Shown in pieces: positions 1 to 7,268 of a stretch of 64,000 bases of DNA. This DNA is from Pseudomonas sp. Bc-h (GTDB lineage Bacteria > Pseudomonadota > Gammaproteobacteria > Pseudomonadales > Pseudomonadaceae). The translations under genes and the position numbers were made by a program. Each line of letters begins with the position of its first letter. The first letter of the stretch is position 1. The stretch lies in contig NZ_MUIN01000008.1 of assembly GCF_002080045.1 (NCBI RefSeq), forward strand, positions 186,001 through 250,000, given 5' to 3'. The notes under the pieces are model-generated. The model saw nothing but the letters and a program-made list of their open reading frames with translations. It made no database searches and was not told the origin of the DNA.

Positions 1-151
1 CATCCGACGTGACCAGGCGCTTGCACGAAACTAGACCGGCGCACTGCATGCCCTAGACCGGCTGGACTCGACCCAAAAGTGACGGTGGCGACAGGCAAAA
101 ATCGGCCGAAAACGGACGCTCAATAGGATCGTACCAAGGAGCCTCGGGCGA

Positions 152-568
152 TCACGGCTGAGCCAAACTGCCGTCGATTATAGACTCTTGAGCCGCGCTA
201 ATGTCATCTGAGCCCTTAGCGCAGAACTGCACATCCCGTGTGAATGTATCTCCAAGATGGCCGATCCTAAAAACGCCGCCGGTAGCTAACCCCTGAGTCA
301 GATGATTCTCACTTAGCTCATAGAACTCACTCAAGCAAATCCAAGTATTTTTCTGAAAGCACGTCGAACTAGCAGGAAAGAAGAAAGCAGCAAATCTGTT
401 GGCACTTTGACAGCCAAAATCATTCCGGTAGTGGTGTCCTTGCGATGTGGTTTTGGCCACCAAGACAATCCCACTTTGCAAGTTTCCCAGTACAACCAAG
501 TACTTGTCTTTGGTTGTACCATCAGCAAACACGAAATCTTTATGGAGATAGATCGTCCCTGGGGTCAC
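152..568 (-). CDS. Possible PemK/MazF-like toxin partner of the adjacent Panacea antitoxin
   Basis: A 138-residue protein starting at a GTG one base after the stop codon of the upstream gene, with an AAGGAA ribosome site lying inside that gene's end; the two are clearly co-transcribed. The N-terminus (PGTIYLHKDFVFADGTTKDK, then a hydrophobic YLVVLGN strand, later IVLVAKTTSQ and TWICLSEFYEL) has the strand pattern of the PemK/MazF SH3-like barrel. The usual Arg-Pro of that family after the first loop is absent, so the fold is an inference. SocA/Panacea antitoxins are known to sit beside many unrelated toxins, which makes a toxin role the best guess. Alternative: an unrelated accessory protein. 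Confidence 0.5.
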   Translation of the reverse strand: MTPGTIYLHKDFVFADGTTKDKYLVVLGNLQSGIVLVAKTTSQGHHYRNDFGCQSANRFAAFFFPASSTCFQKNTWICLSEFYELSENHLTQGLATGGVFRIGHLGDTFTRDVQFCAKGSDDISAAQESIIDGSLAQP

Positions 569-569
569 A

Positions 570-1124
570 TTATTTCCTTAGCGTAGCGACCATTTCTGCT
601 CGATCGGCGGCGTGTCCCATAACGGCGTCCTCCTCCTGTCTACGCACAGCCATCCGGTACGGAATTTTCTGTTGCTTTCGCCCCTGAACTTCATAGATCT
701 GATGCCATGGCAAGTTTTCTAGGTGGGTTTCCTCCACCATTTGCTCTGCGTCAGAGTTTTTAAACTGATCTGCCAGACTTTGCATGATGCGAAGCTCACG
801 CTTCGAAAAATGCGACGGATCAAATTTGCTTAAAGCCTCGACTCGAAACATCTGCCCCTTCGCGATAGGGATGAATTCGAATGAGCAGTTCCCCTCCCAA
901 TCTTGCTCAGGACTTTTAAGCTCCTCGAAGAGGTCGGTAGGTACTGGCCCCATTGGCCACGCGAAATACTCGAGCCCGGTGACTGGCCGCCCGGTATCTC
1001 TGAAATGGGTAAAGTCTAGGAAATACAGGAGCTTAAATAGCTTCGTCTTTCCCAGTTTTCGTGTGTTTTGCGCAAAAAACTTGACCGCTTCGATAAGTTT
1101 TTCACGTTCATGGTCTATTAACAT
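570..1124 (-). CDS. SocA/Panacea-domain (DUF4065) antitoxin-like protein
   Basis: A 184-residue protein with the DUF4065/SocA/Panacea signature near the N-terminus: KLFKLLYFLDFTHF, then GRPVTGLEYFAWPMGPVP (about residues 28-65). Known members neutralise diverse toxins (PanA in PanAT pairs) or act as proteolytic adaptors (SocA). It is the first gene of a two-gene minus-strand unit; the next reading frame begins one base after its stop. A TTGCAG-N17-TATAGA promoter lies about 35 bases upstream of the ATG. The ribosome site is poor, so a slightly different start is possible. Family assignment is firm; the antitoxin role is inferred from family and context. Confidence 0.75.
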   Translation of the reverse strand: MLIDHEREKLIEAVKFFAQNTRKLGKTKLFKLLYFLDFTHFRDTGRPVTGLEYFAWPMGPVPTDLFEELKSPEQDWEGNCSFEFIPIAKGQMFRVEALSKFDPSHFSKRELRIMQSLADQFKNSDAEQMVEETHLENLPWHQIYEVQGRKQQKIPYRMAVRRQEEDAVMGHAADRAEMVATLRK

Positions 1125-1157
1125 GGGTACAAGGATAGCTCACTGTGCGCTCTTGAC

Positions 1158-1186
1158 TCTATAGCACCGGACCATTGGCTCTGCAA
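1158..1186 (-). promoter_or_regulatory. Predicted sigma-70 promoter of the Panacea module
   Basis: On the minus strand TTGCAG (1181-1186) and TATAGA (1158-1163) are separated by 17 bases, about 35 bases upstream of the antitoxin ATG. Pattern match only. Confidence 0.45.
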
Positions 1187-1504
1187 CCGACCTTCAACGC
1201 GAATCATGATCGAGTTCATAGTCGTATTGGAGGGGCTGTGAAGCCATCGAATTGGGGCAGATGGGTCGGCTTCGGCCAGGGGCGACCGACTTACGTCGAC
1301 CCTTTTACGGCCGGTCGCTAAAGCGCTGAACGGTGGAAACTCTGACGGCTATGCTCAGCCGTCGTGGAGGAGGCTATCCGTTGGAAGACTGGAATGGTAT
1401 CGACAGGGGTGCAACGGTATCCGCAAGAGCATAAAACGATACAGTGCAGCTTATACGGCACGAGCAGAGGCGCGGGAGCGTTATGAGCATGCGGAGGGAG
1501 ACTA
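1187..1504. other. Intergenic stretch with no assignable gene
   Basis: About 320 bases between the replication gene and the antitoxin promoter. The part around 1235-1320 (GGGTCGGCTTCGGCCAGGGG and following) resembles non-coding text often seen beside Pseudomonas accessory genes; this is from memory, not from a search. A plus-strand frame is open from about 1323 to a TAG near 1587 and encodes a plausible helical peptide, but it has no good start codon or ribosome site, so I do not call it. It could be a gene remnant. Confidence 0.4.
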
Positions 1505-2410
1505 TCAACGCTTCTTAGCTAAATGCCGCTTCTGCGATGCACTGGGAGTTGTCACAACCTGTACTAAGTGGTTTTTGAAAAGATAGCTAAACGGCTTTCC
1601 AAAATTGGCGCTTTCTTGCCGCACCGCTTCAAGAGATCGTCGCAAATTTTGTCTGAAATCGCTCAGAGAACTTGCACAGCTTCCGCACAACCGATGCAAG
1701 GTCTCAACCTTCAGATCATATGGCCGCGCATGACTTGCATAGAAACCATGTACCCACTGCGCTAGCGGCTGGCCACGCAAAGCACGTCTTATCGACCAAT
1801 CAACATCAGTGAATTGATCTTCACGAAATAAAACCCTCAGCTTAGGATTCAATCGTATTGCATACGCACGTCCACTTCGTTCGCCATGATCACGATAAAC
1901 CTCATGAATCAAGCTACCTTCATATGAAATCCGGCCTAGCTTAATCTTCAAAGCAGTAGCCTTCAGACGACTGATGCTGAGATCTAGGTTGGTACGATTT
2001 TTACCGCTATCGTTTTTCCCCAAAATCTTTAATAGACGATATGCAGTGACCCTACACTCAGCCCCCCATTCCTGCGTTCTTGAGCAATGTAGCACTGCCT
2101 CCCAAACGTCCAAGTCCCCTTGATCAAGGAGGACCCCGGTATACATGACGCTGGCATCCCCTAGCGAGCTTATCTCTAACTGCTCAACGTAATGGCGCGC
2201 TCCCGTCTTCATTATCCCAAAAAGTGCTGATCGAAGGGCTACATTAGGTACACGCCGAACTGAGTCGGACCAATTTGGAAGCGATCCATACTCGACCGTC
2301 GGCTGAACCTCAACATGCTTACTCTCGTCACTCCGCTTTGCACTGATACGCTCATTGTGCTCCGCTAATATTGCATTGACGCGCCTAGCCATTGGGGGAT
2401 TTGTAGTCAT
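1505..2410 (-). CDS. TrfA-family plasmid-type replication initiator
   Basis: A 301-residue protein recognisably similar to RK2 TrfA: LPNWSDSVRRVPNVALRSAL, then RHYVEQLEISSLGDASVMYTG, a DLDVWEAVLHCSR segment, and the C-terminal QPLAQWVHGFYASHARPYDL followed by KVETL. TrfA proteins bind iterons and open a plasmid origin, so this element may replicate after excision. I use the ATG at 2410, two bases after the stop of the AlpA-like gene, instead of a longer frame that would overlap it. No iteron array was recognised nearby by eye, so the origin is either cryptic or outside the window. Confidence 0.75.
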   Translation of the reverse strand: MTTNPPMARRVNAILAEHNERISAKRSDESKHVEVQPTVEYGSLPNWSDSVRRVPNVALRSALFGIMKTGARHYVEQLEISSLGDASVMYTGVLLDQGDLDVWEAVLHCSRTQEWGAECRVTAYRLLKILGKNDSGKNRTNLDLSISRLKATALKIKLGRISYEGSLIHEVYRDHGERSGRAYAIRLNPKLRVLFREDQFTDVDWSIRRALRGQPLAQWVHGFYASHARPYDLKVETLHRLCGSCASSLSDFRQNLRRSLEAVRQESANFGKPFSYLFKNHLVQVVTTPSASQKRHLAKKR

Positions 2411-2412
2411 AA

Positions 2413-2616
2413 TCAGCGGCTGGAGGAGCTGATTTTGTCTGTGACCCACGCCTGTACTTGCTCGACAGGCCAGGCGACAGAGTTTGCGCCCAATGAGACA
2501 CCGGTAGGAAACTCGCCAGCTCGAATCAACCGGTAGATCTGAGATTTGCTCAACCCCACGAGGGCGCAGACACCCGGCAGTCGAAGTAACAAGGGTGAGA
2601 CAGGTTGGCTAGCCAT
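2413..2616 (-). CDS. AlpA-family transcriptional regulator
   Basis: A 67-residue MerR-like helix-turn-helix protein: LLRLPGVCALVGLSKSQIYR then LIRAGEFPTGVSLG and VAWPVEQVQAWV are the AlpA/prophage-CP4-57 regulator pattern. The start at 2616 follows an AAGGAG ribosome site nine bases upstream; a longer frame back to 2688 has no such site. In P4-like elements AlpA proteins control integrase or excision genes, and this one sits between integrase and replication gene, consistent with that role. It ends two bases before the replication initiator, so the two are probably co-expressed. Confidence 0.8.
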   Translation of the reverse strand: MASQPVSPLLLRLPGVCALVGLSKSQIYRLIRAGEFPTGVSLGANSVAWPVEQVQAWVTDKISSSSR

Positions 2617-2726
2617 CTGGGTGGGTCTCCTTGGGCCCGAGTAGATGGCTAGAGATTTAATAGCACCCAAGATGCTGAGTCTTGGCAATTGCCAATTTCA
2701 GGAGGAAATGCCAAAAAAACTCTTCT

Positions 2727-3476
2727 CTATGCGGCCCCCTCAGCGCCATCAGTCAGCCGTGCAGACATATATTTCTTTAGGGTTTTTTGACTTTTCGGCA
2801 TTTCTACCTCTGCGGCGTCGGCAAGGGCCAATACTGCGGAAAACACGTCCACGTTTTTTCGTGGAGAGCGCAATGCAGCGGCTCGTCGTTTGATAGCATC
2901 AGCTCGCTTCACGGCGTCAACATCGTCTGATAATTCAACATGAGCCTTGTCAACCTCTTTGATCAGGTTTACCAGACCACTGATTATCAAACTAATAGAG
3001 TTTAATTCTTTGACCTGTAACTCCTCTACCTGCCTGCCATGGTCAGCTGCTACGCCAGATTCACCCAGCAATAAATAGACTGGAGCTGTTCCTCCGAAAC
3101 CTTCTATCCACTCAGCCAAAGCTTTTTTAGACAAATAGATAAGACTCACGGGAATATCTTTACCGCCCTTATCATCTTCACAGTAGGAATGTATGAGATC
3201 GTAACCTTCATTAGGAACGGAATCAAACAAAGAATCCAGGTAGTTTATTAAGTCTCTAAAAAACAACTTATACGTTCGAATCGAACGCCGTGATGAGTCC
3301 GCCCTACCGACCCAGAACATATCGCTTGGCAGCGCGATTTTACCTTGAAGCACACAGTGCTGCTGAAACAAGTCGTCTATCAGTTTATGGAGGGCGTGCG
3401 CGGCCTCGGGAACATCAAGCTCATAATAACGGGCATACCCATAAATAAAGTCGAATAGGCGCATCTCATTATTCAT
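2727..3476 (-). CDS. Unknown protein translationally coupled to the integrase
   Basis: A 249-residue protein with no family I recognise. Its ATG overlaps the integrase stop by four bases (ATGA), so it is translated from the integrase transcript. The sequence is acidic and mostly helical, with a central hydrophobic stretch (SLIYLSKKALAEWIEGFGG, about residues 110-130) and a basic C-terminal region rich in Lys/Arg/Ala. It looks richer in A+T than the core genes. Its position suggests a helper of integration, excision or element maintenance, but nothing in the sequence proves this. Confidence 0.6.
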   Translation of the reverse strand: MNNEMRLFDFIYGYARYYELDVPEAAHALHKLIDDLFQQHCVLQGKIALPSDMFWVGRADSSRRSIRTYKLFFRDLINYLDSLFDSVPNEGYDLIHSYCEDDKGGKDIPVSLIYLSKKALAEWIEGFGGTAPVYLLLGESGVAADHGRQVEELQVKELNSISLIISGLVNLIKEVDKAHVELSDDVDAVKRADAIKRRAAALRSPRKNVDVFSAVLALADAAEVEMPKSQKTLKKYMSARLTDGAEGAA

Positions 3477-4687
3477 ACGATGGAGCCTTCTGCAGAGGAC
3501 GACTTATTGGGAGTTGAAGACAACGCATCAAGATAGTCGGCATACCATTGGAGCATCTCACGACGACCCTCTAGATATTGCGCATGGTTGTAAGTTCCGC
3601 GAATCGTGTTTTTGTCCACATGCGACAATTGAGTTTCCACCCATTCACTGCGATACCCCTGCTCGTGCAAGGTAGTAGACATCGTGTGGCGGAATCCATG
3701 ACCTGTGGCGCGGCCCTCGTAGCCAGACCGCTTAAGCAACTGGTTAACCGCAGCCTCACTCATGGGTTTTGCCGGATCGTTACGCCCAGGGAAGGCTAAC
3801 GTGTAGCCCCCGGTGATACTCTCCAACTCCCGCAGAGCAACGACCGCCTGCGTCGAAAGGGGAACCAAATGATCACGACGCTTTTTCATCCTCTTCGCCG
3901 GAATCATCCAAAGCTTCTTCGCTAAATCAAATTCTGACCAAGGAGCCCCTCTCAGCTCAGCAGTGCGCACACCTGTGAGCATCAACAGGCGAGTCGCAAT
4001 TTTCACCACGTCATGCGCAGAACATGCGTGAACGCTTCTTAACAGATCAGGGACTTCCGCAATTGGCAAAAATGGGTAGTGTCGAGAAACCGGAACCTGA
4101 AGTGCTCCCCCCACGTCGGAGATAGGGTTGTACTCAGCCCGACCGGTGGCAATCGCAAACCGGTAAACCTCTTGGCAGCGCTGACGGACCTTCCGCAGTT
4201 TCTCCAGTGCTCCTCGCGATTCAATACGACGGAATACCTGTAGCCACAGCATCGGCTTGATGTCGATGAGGGGCAAGCCCCCAACGTGTCCGAAAATGTC
4301 GAGTTCGAAAGCCTCCATAACATCGTTCGCATAGCCTACTGACCAGCGCGCCGATTTATGTTGGTGCCACTCCAGTGCCAGGCTCTTGAATGTGTTGGCA
4401 CGAGAGATCGACGCCTGAGCCCGGGCGACTTTTCTCTCAAGCCCTGGGTGCTTGCCTTGAGAGACAAGTTGGCGAGCGTCGGACGCAGACTGACGGGCTT
4501 GGGCGAGCGTCACTTTTTCGATAGTGCCAAGGGAGATGTGTGACTGCTTCCCATCAAGGCGGAAGCGAAAGCGCCAAGATTTGCCGCCCGCGGCTCGGAC
4601 CCAAAGGAATAGCCCTCCTCCATCCGCCAGACCATAGTCCTGCTCTCGCGGCGCAGAATTCTTCACCTGCAAAACCGTCAATGGCAT
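3473..4687 (-). CDS. Tyrosine-type site-specific integrase (P4 family)
   Basis: A 404-residue phage P4-type integrase. The N-terminal DUF4102-like arm-binding domain (DGGGLFLWVRAAGGKSWRF, residues about 22-40) is followed by a core-binding domain and the catalytic domain. Visible catalytic residues are Arg in TGVRTAELRGAPW, His-x-x-Arg in GHGFRHT, His in LSHVDKNTIRGTYNH, and the nucleophilic Tyr in the last motif. The gene is the element gene nearest to the tRNA-Thr 3' end, as expected for an enzyme using that tRNA as attachment site. It looks intact. Confidence 0.93.
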   Translation of the reverse strand: MPLTVLQVKNSAPREQDYGLADGGGLFLWVRAAGGKSWRFRFRLDGKQSHISLGTIEKVTLAQARQSASDARQLVSQGKHPGLERKVARAQASISRANTFKSLALEWHQHKSARWSVGYANDVMEAFELDIFGHVGGLPLIDIKPMLWLQVFRRIESRGALEKLRKVRQRCQEVYRFAIATGRAEYNPISDVGGALQVPVSRHYPFLPIAEVPDLLRSVHACSAHDVVKIATRLLMLTGVRTAELRGAPWSEFDLAKKLWMIPAKRMKKRRDHLVPLSTQAVVALRELESITGGYTLAFPGRNDPAKPMSEAAVNQLLKRSGYEGRATGHGFRHTMSTTLHEQGYRSEWVETQLSHVDKNTIRGTYNHAQYLEGRREMLQWYADYLDALSSTPNKSSSAEGSIV

Positions 4688-4783
4688 TTCGAGTACCCAT
4701 AGATAATTGAACCTATGAAAGGTACTCGCACGGGTACTCGCGACGCAAGGGCTTGGATGAGACTGGATGGCACCGCCTGAAAC

Positions 4784-4810
4784 AAGAAGCCCGCACTGAG
4801 CGGGCTTCTT
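4784..4810 (-). terminator. Terminator after tRNA-Thr
   Basis: Perfect 11-bp stem AAGAAGCCCGC with 5-base loop, followed on the minus strand by TTGTTTC. It lies 43 bases beyond the tRNA 3' end and is the first terminator met by transcripts from pilA and tRNA-Thr. The stem is nearly symmetric, so it could also act on the plus strand. Confidence 0.7.
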
Positions 4811-4852
4811 GAGGATTCATGACACTGCTTGGCACTGCATGAACCTGTCTAC

Positions 4853-4928
4853 TGGTGCCGAAAACAGGAATCGAACCTGCGACCTTCGCGTTACGAGTGC
4901 GCTGCTCTACCGACTGAGCTATTTCGGC
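4853..4928 (-). tRNA. tRNA-Thr (CGU anticodon)
   Basis: On the minus strand the 76-base sequence starts GCCGAAATAGCTCAG, has anticodon CGT in the loop CACTCGTAACG, a GGTTCGATTCC T-loop and an encoded CCA end. All four stems can form. It begins only 14 bases after the pilA stop codon, and its 3' end faces the integrase gene. Confidence 0.97.
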
Positions 4929-4942
4929 TAGTTATCATCTAC

Positions 4943-5347
4943 TTACGAAGCTGCGCCGCAACCCTTTGGCCGGTACTCCTCATCGACCGAAGTCGTGCAC
5001 GTCCAAAGACCTGTAGCATCACGTGAAAGTATTACTGCTTTGCCACTCACAGCAGGAGGGGCATTCTGAAGATCGCATTTCAGTGCCGAGGTGGTGGCTC
5101 CCACAGTAGTAGTGCAGTTAGCGCCAGCCGTGGTAGGAACATTCATATTTGTGTTCGAGGGTGTCGTACCTTGGTTGATGAGGTCTTCATAAACAGTTTT
5201 TAGTGCCGAAATTTCAGCTAGCCCTGCTGTGACCTTAGCCTTTGCCTGATATTTGGAATACGCCGGGATAGCGACTGCTGCCAAGATACCGATGATCGCG
5301 ACAACGATCATCAATTCGATCAGTGTGAAGCCTTTTTGTGCCTTCAT
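4943..5347 (-). CDS. pilA: Type IV major pilin PilA
   Basis: A 134-residue type IVa pilin. The six-residue leader MKAQKG is followed by the processing site and hydrophobic helix FTLIELMIVVAIIGILAA; Glu5 of the mature protein is present. Two cysteines near the C-terminus (CTTSVDEEYRPKGC) form the disulfide D-loop. PilD cleaves the leader; PilB, PilC and the outer machinery assemble the fibre. The ATG at 5347 follows GGAGAAG at a good distance; the longer frame to 5401 lacks one. It is divergent from pilB, has its own sigma-54-type promoter, and runs straight into tRNA-Thr. Confidence 0.95.
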   Translation of the reverse strand: MKAQKGFTLIELMIVVAIIGILAAVAIPAYSKYQAKAKVTAGLAEISALKTVYEDLINQGTTPSNTNMNVPTTAGANCTTTVGATTSALKCDLQNAPPAVSGKAVILSRDATGLWTCTTSVDEEYRPKGCGAAS

Positions 5348-5396
5348 GAGTACTTCTCCAAAATCATGACGATGCAGTAGTGGTGTGTGTTGAGCC

Positions 5397-5413
5397 TGCA
5401 TTCCTTATGCCAA
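5397..5413 (-). promoter_or_regulatory. Sigma-54 (-24/-12) promoter of pilA
   Basis: On the minus strand TTGGCATAAGGAATGCA has the GG-N10-GC spacing of RpoN promoters. The predicted start near 5387 gives a leader of about 40 bases. pilA is RpoN- and PilR-dependent in P. aeruginosa, and pilS/pilR are in this window. Confidence 0.8.
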
Positions 5414-5483
5414 CCCAAATGCCCGCTAAACCGCTCAGGCACTGAATTTTTATCGATGAGCGCCTGTTGCGATAGGCCAAAAA

Positions 5484-5500
5484 GTGACATTTATTGTCAC
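5484..5500 (-). promoter_or_regulatory. Possible PilR binding palindrome upstream of pilA
   Basis: GTGACA-TTTAT-TGTCAC is a perfect 6-bp inverted repeat centred about 105 bases upstream of the predicted pilA start. P. aeruginosa PilR binds TGTC-containing sites at a comparable distance. The site also lies between pilA and pilB, so it could affect both. Confidence 0.5.
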
Positions 5501-5572
5501 CCCCCGTGCATCCATTTGGCAGCGCAGCCTGACTACGCTATAAACCACACACTGTCCGTGTCTGGTGGTTTT

Positions 5573-7267
5573 ATGACTGATGTTGTCCTCACCGGTTTGG
5601 CCAAACAACTCGTTGTGGCCGAACTGCTCAATGAAAAAGTTGCACAACAGGCCTATCAGCAGGCACGACGCGACAAGCTCTCTTTGGTCAGCTATCTGGT
5701 GCAGAACAAGCTGGTCAACAGCCTGACGCTAGCCGAAGTTGCGTCTGATCAGTTCGGGCTTCCCTTCCTGGACCTCAGCACGCTAGACAAGGAGAGCCAA
5801 CCCAGAGGGCTTGTAAGCGAAAAACTCGTCCGCCAGCACTCGGCGCTTCCTTTATGGCGCCGTGGCAACAAGCTATTCGTCGGTGTTTCCGATCCGACCA
5901 ACCACCAGGCAATCACTGATATTCAATTCAGCACGGGGCTGAACACCGAAGCCATTCTGGTTGAAGATGACAAACTCAGCGTCGCCATCGATAAGTTTTT
6001 CGATACCCATAGCGGTCTGGGTGAGATGGCTGATGTAGATCTCAGCCTGGAAATCGAATCCTCCAGCGACAATAAGGAAACGACGCTGGGGGAAGTCGAT
6101 GCGGACGACGCGCCGGTGGTCCGTTTCGTCAACAAGATGCTGATGGACGCCATTCGTCTGGGCTCATCCGACCTGCACTTCGAACCCTACGAGAAAATAT
6201 TTCGCGTCCGGTTGCGTACCGACGGCATTTTGCACGAAGTTGCAAAGCCACCAACTCAACTGGCCGGACGCATCGCCGCCCGCTTGAAAGTGATGGCCGG
6301 GCTCGATATTTCCGAGCGACGGAGGCCGCAGGATGGCCGTATCAAGCTGCGTATTTCCAAGAATCGCGCAATCGATTTTCGGGTAAACACCCTGCCAACG
6401 CTCTGGGGCGAGAAGATCGTCATGCGGATCCTCGACCCTACCAGCGCACAAATGGGGATCGATTCCTTAGGCTACGAGCCGGATCAAAAAGCCCTTTATC
6501 TCGAAGCGCTGCGTCAGCCGCAGGGCATGATCCTGGTGACCGGCCCGACTGGGTCAGGCAAAACTGTATCTCTCTATACCGGCCTCAACATCCTGAATAC
6601 AGTGGATATCAACATTTCCACTGCGGAAGATCCGGTTGAAATCAATCTGGAGGGCATCAACCAAGTCAACGTCAACCCCCGTCAAGGCATGGACTTCTCC
6701 CAAGCACTGAGAGCGTTCCTGCGGCAGGACCCTGATGTCATCATGGTGGGTGAGATTCGAGACTTGGAAACGGCAGAAATTGCCATCAAGGCCTCACAAA
6801 CTGGCCATATGGTGTTATCCACACTTCACACCAACAGCGCCGCAGAGACCTTGACCCGCTTGCATCACATGGGAATCGCCGCATTTAACATTGCTACCGC
6901 AATCAACCTGATTATCGCTCAGCGCCTTGCACGAAAACTTTGCCCACATTGTAAGAAAGAAATCGATGTCCCTAAAGACACTCTGTTGGCAGAGGGCTTT
7001 GCGGAAGACCAAATCGGTACCTTCAAGCTTTATTCGCCGGTGGGCTGTGATCAATGCAACGGTGGTTACAAAGGTCGAGTGGGCATTTATGAAGTCGTGA
7101 AAAACACACCTGCTCTTGAACGCATCATCATGGAAGAGGGTAACTCCATCGAAATCTCCACCCAAATGCGCAAAGACGGTTTTAACGACTTGCGTACCTC
7201 TGGCCTGCTCAAGGCTATGCAAGGGGTCACAAGCCTCGAGGAAATAAACCGGGTAACCAAGGATTGA
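5573..7267 (+). CDS. pilB: Type IV pilus extension ATPase PilB
   Basis: A 564-residue secretion ATPase that powers pilus polymerisation at the inner membrane. The N-terminal MshEN/T2SSE-N region is followed by Walker A GPTGSGKT (about residues 324-331), an Asp box, Walker B in DPDVIMVGEIRD (about 386-397), a His box and a zinc site CPHC (about 458) with CDQC (about 493). I choose the ATG at 5573 because the length then matches the family (about 566); a frame opening at 5387 would cross the pilA promoter region. One base separates its stop from pilC. Confidence 0.96.
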   Translation: MTDVVLTGLAKQLVVAELLNEKVAQQAYQQARRDKLSLVSYLVQNKLVNSLTLAEVASDQFGLPFLDLSTLDKESQPRGLVSEKLVRQHSALPLWRRGNKLFVGVSDPTNHQAITDIQFSTGLNTEAILVEDDKLSVAIDKFFDTHSGLGEMADVDLSLEIESSSDNKETTLGEVDADDAPVVRFVNKMLMDAIRLGSSDLHFEPYEKIFRVRLRTDGILHEVAKPPTQLAGRIAARLKVMAGLDISERRRPQDGRIKLRISKNRAIDFRVNTLPTLWGEKIVMRILDPTSAQMGIDSLGYEPDQKALYLEALRQPQGMILVTGPTGSGKTVSLYTGLNILNTVDINISTAEDPVEINLEGINQVNVNPRQGMDFSQALRAFLRQDPDVIMVGEIRDLETAEIAIKASQTGHMVLSTLHTNSAAETLTRLHHMGIAAFNIATAINLIIAQRLARKLCPHCKKEIDVPKDTLLAEGFAEDQIGTFKLYSPVGCDQCNGGYKGRVGIYEVVKNTPALERIIMEEGNSIEISTQMRKDGFNDLRTSGLLKAMQGVTSLEEINRVTKD

Positions 7268-7268
7268 C

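Larger units (their letters stand above)
1..4852. mobile_element. Integrative element, right end, at tRNA-Thr (left end outside window)
   Basis: A tyrosine integrase gene lies 166 bases from the 3' end of an intact tRNA-Thr gene, the usual layout for P4-type elements that insert into tRNA 3' ends. Behind the integrase come an unknown gene, an AlpA-type regulator, a TrfA-family replication initiator and a toxin-antitoxin-like pair, all on the minus strand. The genes at 570-1124 and 2727-3476 look more AT-rich than the flanking core genes. I found by eye no second copy of the tRNA 3' end in 1-4800, so the other attachment site should lie to the left of the window. The exact boundary and the element type (mobilisable or not) cannot be told from here. 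Confidence 0.6.

Noticed and set aside
1323..1587. Plus-strand open frame encoding a helical peptide ending in a TAG
   Set aside because: No ATG/GTG with ribosome site; at most a remnant, so mentioned only in the intergenic entry.
1..4852. A second copy of the tRNA-Thr 3' end as left attachment site
   Set aside because: No repeat of the tRNA end was found by eye in this interval; the other site is probably outside the window.
4829..5026. Short frame across tRNA-Thr and the pilA end
   Set aside because: Runs through the tRNA gene; chance frame.
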